Below, piece by piece: positions 1 to 12,500 of a stretch of 64,000 nt of DNA (position 1 is its first letter; every line of letters starts with the position of its first letter). Origin of the DNA: Pocillopora verrucosa (lineage: Eukaryota > Cnidaria > Anthozoa > Scleractinia > Pocilloporidae); the NCBI RefSeq assembly GCF_036669915.1, contig NC_089324.1, forward strand, positions 11,602,118-11,666,117. The letters are read 5' to 3'. A program made the position numbers and the translations under genes. The notes under the pieces are model-generated. The model was given only the letters and a program-made list of their open reading frames with translations. It had not been told where the DNA came from and did no database searches.

Positions 1-110
1 TTTAACAATCAGGAGATTTTTTAGCTGGAGATAATTTCCTTTATTCTTGTGACCTTAATGTTTGATTCAGGGGTGATGATGTAACTAGAAATTAGATATA
101 ATGAAATATT
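1..110. repeat. Diverged duplicate of 30638-30740
   Basis: This stretch aligns by eye with 30638-30740: both begin tttaacaatc, both carry gtgacctt-atgt, and both continue into atgctagtcactc (here displaced to about 357). The displacement is explained by the hairpin element at 137-346, which the other copy lacks. I see no convincing coding frame. It may be a dispersed repeat or a remnant of a local duplication. It is cut by the window edge. Confidence 0.55.
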
Positions 111-136
111 TGCTTATTGTTCATCGTGGTGTAAGA

Positions 137-346
137 TAGGAGATGAAATTTCTTCTTTTGTCTCACGATAGAGTCACTTATATTGTAGATCGCGACGTTT
201 CGACAGCAATACTGCAAGTCTTCATCAGACGACGATGAAGACTAGCAGACATCTTCCTGATGAAGACTAGCAGTGTTGCAGTCGAAACGTCGCGATCTAC
301 ATCATAAGTGACTCTATCGTGAGACAAAAGAAGAAAGCTCATCTCT
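137..346. mobile_element. Hairpin MITE-like element
   Basis: Near-perfect inverted repeat of roughly 70 bp per arm. The left arm reads ttcttttgtctcacgatag onward and the right arm is its complement ending at about 346. Both arms contain a gacgtttcgac core and a gatgaagac-rich centre. No coding capacity. The 12-mer tagaaattagat occurs at 86-97 and again at 347-358, which may be a target duplication or coincidence. The paralogous locus at 30638 lacks this insert. Confidence 0.75.
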
Positions 347-411
347 TAGAAATTAGATGCTAGTCACTCTTAGGGGTTAAATGGTTGTTTATCTTACGAG
401 TGAATTCTTAC

Positions 412-530
412 GTGATCAGTCAGTGTTTTCGTCCAGTTTCTATAAGTCTCTGATTCGTGATCTGATGGGTTTGCTTTCCAAGAAAGACCCGTGAAATGGA
501 GATTGGTGAATAGCAACAAGTTAACATCTC
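412..530 (-). CDS. Possible SEA-domain first exon
   Basis: The acceptor ttttcag lies just upstream of position 530 and the donor gtaagaattc follows 412. The exon is 119 nt, phase 1 to phase 0. The 40-residue piece contains an LLLFTNLHFTGLSW stretch followed by ETYRNWTKTLTDH. This resembles the beginning of SEA domains (a beta strand with an L-x-x-x-N-x-x-F pattern, then a Ser/Tyr-rich helix), but the piece is too short to be sure. SEA domains often sit just before a membrane anchor, which would fit a gene continuing left of the window. Phase 1 entry matches the LamG exon at 2781-3464. Confidence 0.4.
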
Positions 531-3500
531 CTGAAAAAGATGATATGATTATTTCAAAACTAGTTATAAGGACAGTTTTTATGTTTTTTGCGCGCACAGC
601 AAAGCCCCATACTTATCAGAAATAGTGCTCGTAGTACTTCGTAATATCCTTTGAGATGCTATTGATTTTGAAGACTGTGAGTTGCAATGCGTTGTTAAGT
701 TTTTGGAATTCTGATGACCCAAATTTTGAAGAGAATGTTTTGCACAAAAGCGTGAAATGTGGAAAAGTTTTTTATCACATAAACTGCGGTATTATACAAG
801 TCTTTCCTGCCCTGAAAAAAGCCGTAACAACACACGTGATAAAAATATCGTATTTTTTTACGTGTGTTGATATAGCCAATCAGCTGCTGACACGTCACTT
901 GCCTTTGGCGCCACTCGGTCAGGTTGATTGATGAACGGCAAAACCTTCACGATTCTCAATACAAGGTAGTTTGTCGGAACTTTCTCTGATTGTGGCGGTT
1001 ACAACAGTGAAAAATTCGTATTGCTTGCAGACAGTGAGATTAAAACTTTCCTAAAGGGGGAAAAATTTATATACAAAAAGAAAAGCCGAAAGTTACGCAT
1101 TCAGTGGTTTTGGTGTTGGTATTTCTCGCGGCTGAGAATGAAAATCGACAACTGGAAGATTTGCCACTGGCCGATTTTGGTCGTTTACCTGAAAGACTTC
1201 TTCTGTCTGTAAGGACAAAGTCAATAAATGAGAATTTTGTGAATTGAAAATTACGACCATTTCATATATTCTCAACCGTTTATTGTTGTTTTTGTAATGA
1301 TGATTCAACGCATTTTTCCATCTTAAAAGTTAGCGCCAACGCACCCTACGATTGTTATTTGGGGATTGTCGATTCATTTATTTTCATTCATTAATGAAGT
1401 CGGCTTTTCATGTCAGTAAAGAACTATTGTGTTAGTATGATAAACAAAATAATACATGGTAGCTTATAGATATGGAATTTCTCTTCTCGTGTTCGACTCG
1501 ATACTCGTTCGCTGCGCTCACTCGCAAGCTATCGAATTAAACATTCGAAGAGAAATTTCATATCTACGCGCGCCCATGTATTATTCTCTGTTTATGAGTA
1601 TGAGCCCTTATTGCTGCATGTCTGTGCTCACATGGGTAGCGCGAAATCCTACCGTTTGGTTATACTGCAAAACATGTGTAAGTCTAAATGACTGTAAGTA
1701 TATGAAAATCATGTATGTGAACTGCGGAACGGTGAAGAAACGAATGTGGAAGCGATCCTCGCAGTTATGAACACTACTTAAGTAGTAGTGAAGATAAGAC
1801 CTGAAAAAATTCATGAACCCATGACCTCTGGGATACTGGTGCAGAGGTCATGAATTCAAATCCCATAAAGGCCTTAATTTTTTTCAGGCTTTATTTTCGC
1901 TACTATTTAAGTAGTGTTCATAACTGCGAGGATCGCTTCCATATTCGTGTTTAAGTCTATTGAACTCTTCAGCAAAGCACGCAAGGTGAATAATCGGAGC
2001 GAGCCACTCTCTAGTGGAGTGGGTTATTGGTTCTTTTTCACGGTACTTTTTAGAGGTAAGTGCTCAGTGGTTGACTATCGTAATTTTGGAATAGATTCCC
2101 TTTTTTAAATTCCCTTCCGTCCAGTACATAATAGGGACCTTAAGTAGTCAGGACGGCAACGCCAAGGAAGACTTCGATTAAAAAATGAATTTCTGCCTTT
2201 AATTAGAATTTCAAAAATGGCTGCATGTGTTTACCGTCTCATACGGCGCCACAGCTTAACTTCGGCATAACGTATAAAAGAAGCGTTGAGTTCCAAATGG
2301 AAATTAAAATAATTTGCCGTCGCGGTTTCGGTTCGCAGACGACGCAAATTGTGGTGATTTCACGTTGTTGTTTTGCATAGGACGGCTAAGAAATGTACAA
2401 AGTTTTAAATCGCACGTGCTGAGCTATTGTTCTTCCGACTAGATCTTTTGTTTTTCCATGTCCTCGTTGCCGTTACCGTCATGGTTTGCTTAAGGTCCCT
2501 AATTACAATGGCAAACGCGTTATAATAAGGTGCAAGATTCTCTAGATTCATTTGGATCCCAGAAAAGAGAGTATTGTACATCATGATTTTGAGTTAAGAG
2601 GTAAGTAGGCCGAAAAGGATCTCCATGCCTAGCAACGAACTAAAAGTAAGATTACAAAAAAAAACAAAAAAAACAAAAAAAACAAGAATCATTTGGTGAA
2701 CGAACCAATTTGATATCAGCTTCTTGGTTAATCACACTTGATAATGAGATAAAAGGAGTATATTACCATAGAAATTTTACCTCTGTAGTAATCATATGCT
2801 GTGGCAATATCTGCACTGGTCAAGCTTCTGTACCAAATGATTATTTCATCGAATGCTGCTTCCGGAAGCTGACCTTGAGGATCTCCGATGGACATCCGGG
2901 TCACATCGCTAACACTAAAGCTACCATTACTACATCCTTTGAAAACAAAGTCTTCAACTTCTTTTCCATTCTGGAAAATCTTTATATTTCCTAAATCGTC
3001 GGGGGATGTGTAACTTAACGTATAGTGTGTCCATATTTCTTTTGGCGTCGGAAAGATTACTTTGCAATTTTTTTTCAGACTAGCAATCTGGAAAGCCACT
3101 TGAGGTGAATTAGTATTTGCTTGAAACATTTTGTGACCTGTATGGGTACCTCCGCTGGAATCAAGGAAAACTTGTCCTAAATCGTTGTGTCTATACCAAA
3201 CCCATAGCATAAGTGTGAAGCCATTTGTGCACTGAGATGTATTAAACAAACACTCGTTTGGTGGGAGACCTTCATTCAGTGTAAAGGTGTTGCTCCCCCG
3301 GTAAACCTTCACAGCTTTACCCCTAATTCCTTTAATTGTGGTAGCTTCAGTTGAGGCAATACCGTAGTCAGATCCCATTTCGTTGTGAATGTTCCTGTGA
3401 TTATCCATGGTCCAGTAAAAAGCAGCTGATTCGAGCAGTTTGTCAATCGGCAAAGGCGAAAATCCTAAGTAAACATCGAGCATTCACAGCTTGGTAAAAG

Positions 3501-6500
3501 GTTATGGTTGAGGAGGAGGGGGAGGGGGGGAGGGGGTGTAACGGCTTCGTATGCAAAGGACTTTCGAAATTGAGTTTAGGCACTTATGAGACTAACATAT
3601 GACCTGGATCACCATTAGTACTCTTGGTTTTTGGATGATCCATGATTCAGTTTAGATTCTTCGTTGGCTCACCCTCGTAAGAAACAAAATTTCGAGTCTT
3701 TCTCTACGAAGTCTTGTCTTAATTTCGGAACATGTATTGGCAAAAACAGGGAAATGGGTGGTTTAAGCGTAAAAGTAAGACGAGAATGGTGGATTCAAAG
3801 AAGTAACGTGACGATGATTTGCTCTATCACAGTCTTAGTGTATGTCCTTCAGAGCCCCCTTAACTTTTGGACAATTTTAGAAGGCTCTGTTCCTACAATA
3901 ATCTTTTTTTCTTGAACATTGCTCAAAGTTAAATCTTGATATACTTCCCTCAAACTAATTAAAGGCGCTGTGGAGTTGCTGTGACCACATGGTATGTCGA
4001 AATTATCTAAACTTGTTAAGTAATAATTTGGGATTTCATTTCAGCTATCTTTGAGCTGGAGAAAAATGAAAAAAAATTTTGTAGGGAAAACCAATCTTGG
4101 AATTGGTTTTTAAAAGAAACCAACCGTTTCGAGTCTTAAATTGAAGAACTTAGAAGAGATAAGGACATCAAAAGAGGTAACAATTGGAGTAATGGATGAT
4201 GATGATGTGCACTTTCTGTAAATGAGAAACTTGAAAAAACCCGGGTGTCTCAAGTGTCTTAAGAAGTACAACAACTAACGAATCTGTCTCAAGAATAATA
4301 GTGGCGGAAAGTTACTTTGTCTTGTCTTGCACCATTCTTCGCCTCTGAGTGTTGGGTCACAAACACATCGTCCTAAAACCTCATCACAGAATTGCCCTTC
4401 TAAACAGGGCGGCTCACAGACAGTATCTAAAGAAGAAAGTAACTTTGCTTAGTTGTAAGGTAAGATTTCATGATCATTATATCTCATTTGAAGATTTAAA
4501 ATTGAATTTACAACATGGATGTTTTCCATAACTATTTTTCTATCAATGTTTTAAATTACTTTAAAAGTCGAATTACAGGTGCTGCTTCAATGGAATTTTT
4601 CAAGAACCCTTAAAGCCACCACTAGCACAACTTCAAAAATCGCACTGGCATTTATCTGTTTGATATTTAGTGACTCAACTCAGAGGTGTATTACATCACA
4701 GATTATGACAAATTTATATTATTCATGTTACTTACCATGACATCCATACAGTTCTACCCTCATTGATATATGACTAATCCATTCCAATGGAAGGAAACGG
4801 ACATAACGGGCCGTGATGGGTGGGCTAAGGTCATGTAATACAACGGTATCTTTGTTTATGTTTCCAATAAATTCCTGAAAGAAAAAATTCCCAAAAAGAC
4901 AATGATAAAAAAAAACCACTTATAGGCAAGGACACAGAGCAAACTAGAAGTCGAAAAATGGATGGTGGACTGGTATTTCATCCAGGGCAGTACCAATGCT
5001 CCTAGTCGCTTCATGCTATGGAAACTCGAGTAAAGTTCACCTAGATTAGCTGGTAGGCTCGAGTGCAGGCGTCATTTTGTTTTGATCATTTGTCACAAAC
5101 AAACAACCACGCATTCAAAAAAGAATAAAACTTTCATGGGTAAGATATTCAGACCTCGTCATTATTGTCATATGATCTCTTGAAGGAATGAAGGGTTGAT
5201 GGATGATGACCATACATCAGTTTGTACTTCGTCACCCATTGTTGGGCATCATGTCTGCCTTGCGTTGCGACGCGCGTAACTATACTGTAAACTCCAAGGT
5301 CAACCTGAAGCCACTGATGGACATTGTTTGTGGCAGCTGTCCAAGATCCCAACTTTCCTGCACTTGGTTGAATATTCAGTCTGCTTTGACTGGCGACTAA
5401 TTGGCTGCTGTATTCTGACGAAGCACTGATTTGTTTTTCAGAAATTTCAGCACTTTCCATGCCAAGAGCAGAGAGACATTCTTGGACTAAAAGGGATTTG
5501 ACGTAAATGTAAGATTAGCTCTAGAGCCAAAGTCAACTACGAAACATACCTTATAACTTTGAGAAGACATTTAAAAAGCTGTTTTTGATCAGTTTGTGAA
5601 AGGCAGTTTACGCATTTGACCTTTAACGTTACTTTGTAAGTTTAGAAGCAATCAAGATCTGTCTAATGATCAAGAGATTGTATAAAAAAAACTTTTTTAG
5701 TTACCATGACATCCATATAGCTCCACTCTCATCGATATGTGAGCAAACCAATGTAGTGGAAGAAAGCGGTAGAAACGTGCTGTAATCGGTGGGTTAAGGT
5801 CATGTGAAACAACAGTAATTCTGTCTGTGTTTCCGGCGAATACCTGCACCCAGATAAAGGATAAACGATAAGGGAGTCACTGTGGAGATCTATGTTGGGC
5901 TTAGGAAATGAAGTTGTTCTTTTGTTCTGCACTAATAGGTAATTCAAAGACTTTTAGATAGGCTCAAATTTATCTGTTTGCTTGGCAGTATTTCTTCATT
6001 ATGAGCTTTGACCAATGAAACCTCAGATGAACTGTTACATGTAAGATAGTGACAGTTTGCTTGGAGTTTACATTTCATTACCGACCTCATTCTATAATCG
6101 TATTTTAACAATCGTCTTATTGAGAGGGGTTGAAAGATTGCGAAACTTTAAAGACTTTGAATTGCGAAACTTTGATTTCAGTGGGTTCTCATACAAAGCG
6201 ATGTATGAATCCTTGTCATACATCGCTTTGCTCTGATTATCTGATGCAATTATTACATTGTCGCAATTGAGGTACTGACAACCAGCATAATTTTTATCGC
6301 ATTATAACAACTCCTGGGTAGTTACTCTACGGCTCATTTAAATAAAGAAAGCAAGGAGGTTAGCTCATGTTCCGATATGTTGAAGAGCACTGGAATGCCG
6401 TGTAGGAGGTCGACAATTCAAGCGCCAGACCGTAACAACACTCAGTGTCTTAAAATAACTGGGAAGAATGTGCTACTTTTGCTACGACATCTGCAAATTG

Positions 6501-9500
6501 TGAGACATTCTCTTCTTCTCGGATAAGGACGATGAACCGTAAGCCCAGTCTCCTGCACTTTCTCTGTTCTGGTTGGCAGGGGACGTTAAGGATCACTTCT
6601 CGCAAAATGTAGAATAGGTAACTCCTTGTGCTATGGCCTGGCATTGTAATTGTCTACACATCCTAAAGATCCTCCATAAGTATTCCCTACATACGAAGAG
6701 GCAAGAAAAATAAAGGAAGAAGAAGAAGAAAGAGAAATGTCCTTCACCTTATCGTTTCTTTTCCTTGATTCACGATAATAGAGAAAGTTTAATCCGTTTT
6801 TGCTGTACTTTAGATTATATTTTGTCACCCACTGATCGAAATCTCTGCGTCCTTGTGTTGCTACGCGAGTAACTTTTGTGAAATGACTTAAGAGATCGAC
6901 CTGCAGCCATTGGTTTTTGTCATTTGTGCGAGCCGACCAACCTCCAGTTTTGCCAGGAACGTTGTAGTTCAGTCTGGCCTGAACGGCTGCATGATTCCCG
7001 TCATGTTCAGAGGAACCTCTAATCTGCATGTCGGAAATTGCACCACTTTCCATACCAAGAGCTAACTTGCACTCTGTATTTCGAAAGGAATGACTTAAAG
7101 ATAACTTCTGCTCCTTTTAGTAAGCTATTGACATTAACTGCGCTCTGCATCCCTTACCCAGAATCCTCATCCCACATCCTACATCCCGCTTGCATCATTT
7201 TAAAACCTGATTCCCGCATTCCAAACATAAAATCTCACAAACTGAATCGCGTACCCCCATTGCCCATCCTGAATCCCACACCCAACGGTCCAAATCTTCC
7301 CACAATCTGTAACACTATTCCTTATATTTTGAAATAAGAAGTTGGATATACCTTAAAAGAAAGAACAAACAGAAATATGTTGGACAATTTCGAAAGTAAC
7401 TGGTCATCAGAAACCCGATTTGAGCTCCAATAGAACAGTGCGCGCCCTATGTCTGTAACTGAACATTGTAACAGGTCAGTTTGCATATCAAGCGTGTGTA
7501 ATTAGACAATACATTCCGTTTGAATGCGTTGTGTATAAACTACTGTGTTTAAATTCTCGTGGAAAAGTCATCCCTGATGGCTTTTTTCAATATAAATTTT
7601 GAACTCGTTATATAGCATTTCTAATGTTCTGTTAGTTAACTCAACTCTGGTTATCAGATCATATACCGTATCACCTCATATAGAAGCGATTATAAAACAA
7701 ACATTAGGCAATGTAATTTCCTACAGTCGCTTAAATTTGAAAAACAAAAAATTAAGAGTCAAAACAAATTTCGTAAGTTCCACAGCATTGGCGAAAAGTG
7801 TAAAATTTAATAAAACAATTATTTCGTTTCGTGCTTGTTGGATAGGAGATTGGGTGTGGTCAACTTGGCGGCACGCGTCTCGTCAGCTTTTTACTATCTC
7901 ATATCCAACGTGCAGTCATGAAATAACTGCTTAATTCATATTACGTTTAATCATTGGGTTTCTCGTTTATAGAACTTTGTAACGTCTTTGTTCCATCTTA
8001 TTTTGTATGTTATCATACTTTAGCTTAGCTTTTGGACTCCCGCTTACGGTCATCTAAATTTGCTCATCACTCATATGTTTCTAGACCGAATTGATCTCCA
8101 TTGGATCCTCCTCCTCCTCTATAACAACAACGACATCTTTCTAATTACCTTTTTGACATCCGTACAGTTCCACTCTCATAGCTATCCCGCCAGACCATGT
8201 TAATATAAGGAACCGAACGTAACGCGACACAATTGGTGGAGTTAGGTCATGTGACACAATAGTGTCAGAGTCCGTGTTGCCAGGAAATTCCTTTATTAAA
8301 AGAAGGATGTCATCTTGTAAATAAACTATATATTGAATTTTAGTAATTCCAAATGGAACTGGTAAACATCGGCAAATAAAATTTGAAAAAACAATTTTTT
8401 TAGTAGCGAAACATGTTTAGTCATCTCCAAGCAATCTAGATCTGAGGCTGTAAGGGTTAGTAAAGGCTTTTTTCCTTCCCCTTCCCCCCTTCCTCTCAAT
8501 CATTGACTAGCTATTTGGTAATGATGGTGGTAGGAGGAGGGGGGGTGTGGTTAGTAGATGGGCGTCTCTTTTGCAGGCATGTTAGATTCACTCTCTGAAA
8601 AATTGACATGTCTTACCTTATCTGTAAATTTACCCTTCTCCTTGTAATTTTTGAATTCTACTCCGTTGTAACTGTGTTGTAATTTGTATTTCGTCGCCCA
8701 CTCGGCTAAGCCATTCCTTCCCTGAGTTGCCACACGAGTTACCATGGTGTAGTAAGAACCTCCCAGGTCAATTTGTAGCCACTGGTTTTCATCTGTAACA
8801 GAAGCTGACCAAGCACCTGATTGGCTATCTGTGTTTTGGGAGTTAAGTCTGCCTCGATAGGCATACGCAGAGGAGGCAGCGGAGGAGGCGGTGATTTGCT
8901 GGTCAGATATTGCACCACCCTCGATGCCTAGAGCAGATCGACATCCTGAAACTGCATGATAACAGATAAAAAAAAGCACATAATTGACGAAAGGAAGGGG
9001 GTAAGGGCCATGATTTCACTCGTCATTAGATATCAGCACCAGCCAATTTCAGTTTTTAATCACATCTTCACTGGAATCAAGACCATGTGACCTAGCTAAA
9101 AGCATTATTCGCAACATTTATTCAAGTTAAGTTTCGACATGGGTGCCGTTTTTTACCTCAGAGAATTATTTCAGGTTTAGTGGACTCAAATGTTAATCGC
9201 GTTTACCCCAGCTTCTACAATCTTTGAGAAATCATTATCTATTCATGAACTGGAATATAGCCCGCGCTTCCAGTTCCAGGGCATATATATCCTTTTTTTC
9301 ACTGAAATCTTCCCTCGTCATCACGCTATTTCCCATAATCAATCATTTATTGGGTTCTGCAACCAGCACAGGAGGCTTGTGTGCTTACTGTATATTTCTG
9401 AGCACTTTATCATTCTGTGTGAATGGTCAGTGTTATAATTCCTTTTGGAATTAAGGGGAAAGGATCAGAATAAACTTGTTATAAAGATACCGTTCTCCAG

Positions 9501-12500
9501 AGGTCGAGCCTCTTCCGGCGTATAGGAACAACTATCATTCACACTTAGCACTGGATCGCTGACTGCAATATCTCCAAGGTAACCACCAACAATTCCTTCG
9601 ATTACAATCTGAAGAGAACAGATAAAAGGTTATAATAGGTGAAAAAATCAGCGAATGAAGTTAACAAAACTAACAACGGTAACAACCACAACGATATCAT
9701 GGCACCCTTAAGAACGAAAAAGTTCGTCACCGAACTCGCTAAAATCCTTTATTTTCAGTTTGAAAGTGTTAAATCACGGCTGATTTGTACCTGATACAAG
9801 TATCTCTGAAGAATGGGAATCTGTCCTCTCTTCCATGCGTTGCCATGAGAACCAGTAAGTCTCCATATGAGTACTTCGGCCTCACTTTCGTGACTTTTCA
9901 GGTACAAGTTTAGCCTTCCTATAGTACTTCCATCCATGTGGTACCAAAAGGTAAAGCAATTTCTTGTAGGTATTGTTGGGCGTGTGACAAGGCGACCCAC
10001 GTCGCCTTTCTGTCGCGGGAACGAAGATTCGACGAACATGAATTTTTCGGCCGTCTCTGCAAGTATAGATGTCAATTGTTACAATTTTGAGCATTTTCCT
10101 TTGAAATAGAGGAGTTAAGGCTTAAATAAGCAAGAAAAGGAGAGTACATAGCCATTTTAGTTATTTCAAGAATTTTAGTTAAAATTGGTCTATAGAGAAG
10201 ACTCATTACGAGGGAACATATAGTATTCAGGGATAAACATCGTACGTTGCATACTATTGCGCCGAACAAAGGTTATTTAATGATTACTTGGACGAAGACC
10301 TGGGTTATGTAAGGGTCCGTTCTACATATGTACCTCCGTGGCAAGGTCCAGTGTTTTCACTGGGTGTACAGTCTGTTTGTAACTGCTGCCAGTTGAAGTC
10401 CAACGCTGATTGTTCATACCATAAGATAGTGTTTAGGTCTGAGATGAGAAAGGAGAATAATATTGTAAATTGTTTGGATCAAGAACAGAAGCTGATCGTG
10501 TAGTCTGAGTGAGAGCATTCCTTAAATGAAAGTTACTGGTGGTATTTACTTACTTTTACGACAACCAGAGCGAGGTCATCATCAGAATCGGATCTAATAC
10601 CCTATTCACACCTGCAAAACATGTTTTGTTAAACTGGTTTTTACTGAATGAAAACCATAGACAGAGACCTGAAAAACTTAATTTTCCGTATAATTCAAGT
10701 ACTTGCCAACTTGGATTTCCAATGTGCTAAATTTAAGTGACAAAATATTAGGTTAGGTAGTTTCTACGAAAAAAAACTGTGTTTAACAAAACAACTATAA
10801 AACATGTTTAAGCTTTGGTGTGAATTGGGTATAAGATTTATTCCCAACAGATTTTGACTTACACTACTTGGGTCTTACAGTCAATGTTATCGCGGAAAAT
10901 TGATTAACGATTTTTCACGAGCCATTCTTGTAACACTCGAGAAACAAATTTATATCTGATGACGACTTTCACTCAGGTTCTCGAAACATCGGTCGCTTCT
11001 GACGACAACCGTCCTTGTACAGGACCATTCTTACCCGGGCGATGGGAACTCCAGCCAATAAAGAGATTTGAGAGTCAATGATGTTCAACAGTGCGATTTT
11101 TGACATTCATTGGTTCTTGTTTCTTTTTATTCAGTCAAGCGTTGAAGTTTCTGCCACCCCCTCCGATGTAGGAGGCTTGGCAGTCGGAAGCCGAACTGAG
11201 CTTGTAAACCACTCCTTGTCTGTAACCTGGTTCTTCCGGTTCTTTGACGTTTAAAAATGCCGTCGTGTCATACCAGACTCACACATTCTTCGATAGTTCT
11301 AATACTAAAGAATCCCTATGCTCTTTCACAATTCGAAAGGGCCACTCTTATTTTGGTCAGAAAATGATGTTGACGAGGTAAAAAAGAAAACTAGGAATGT
11401 AAAACTAACACACCTGATAGATTGACACTTTCTTTGACTGCTCCGTTTGTTAAATATGAATACCGTATGATTAAATCAGAGAGCTGAAGAAAAGGTTGTG
11501 AGCTCACAACTGTAGTTTGAGGAGCTTTGCCGATAGCGACGTTATTATGGGGATTGCCTCCACCTCCGCTCACTTCAAACTTCATTGTCTTTTGAAGGAG
11601 TCGTCCATTTTCGTAATACCTTAGTCCCCAGGTTTCGCTCCAAGTGATCATGACGTGGACCCAACGGAAGGGGATAACAGGGTTGCGTTGAAGTTCCATG
11701 GACCATATTTTTTGTGTAGTTGCGAACCGAATGTGATAGGATGAGTTTCCTGTTGCGGAAATATATTTATGATATACAGCGAAGCCCTCTCCGCGAGTAC
11801 TTTCACCGAAAGATGCTATGATGTAGCTTGTGACATCTGTAAAGAAATAAAATGGCTTAGGAATTCGTGGCATACAAATTTACTATATTTTATTGTTAAT
11901 ATTAGAATTACTAGTATAATAAGGGTAAGTAAAAATTCTGTTTTCAAATTTTGTTATTCTTTTCCCTCAAAATGAATTGCACTGTTCAACCATTCTTTGA
12001 AATGTAATGCATTTTTTTAAACGAAGTTGTCATTGTTTTCCCCACAAAAGCACTTAGGCTTATCAAGGGCGATGAAAATATTGCAAATTTTTAACTCAAT
12101 TTACAGAGGCTCACGGATTCGCGAACACACGCAAACAACACACACAAGTTTCAGCAACAACGAGTTAAACTTCGATAAACTTACATAGCTTGGGATGTAA
12201 TTTTAAAAAATCCAAAAATGGCCACCAATTTTTATCTCGTGTAAAGTATTTAAAGGGCCGTGTACAGGTTCTCGTTTTAATATTGAGGCTTAAAGACACT
12301 GAGTAAAATCTTGAGAACCTTTCCACACAATTAACATTTCGTCACACTTTGTAATTGTAGTAACGTTTTTGCACAGGAAAGGAATTTGAAAAATTTACAT
12401 TTATTTCACCCGGAGCTTCCTAGTTCTTAATTCATTATCGAAATAAAAAAGTAAATAAGGAATAACACAAGTATGGATATGAACAGATAAATAAATAAAT

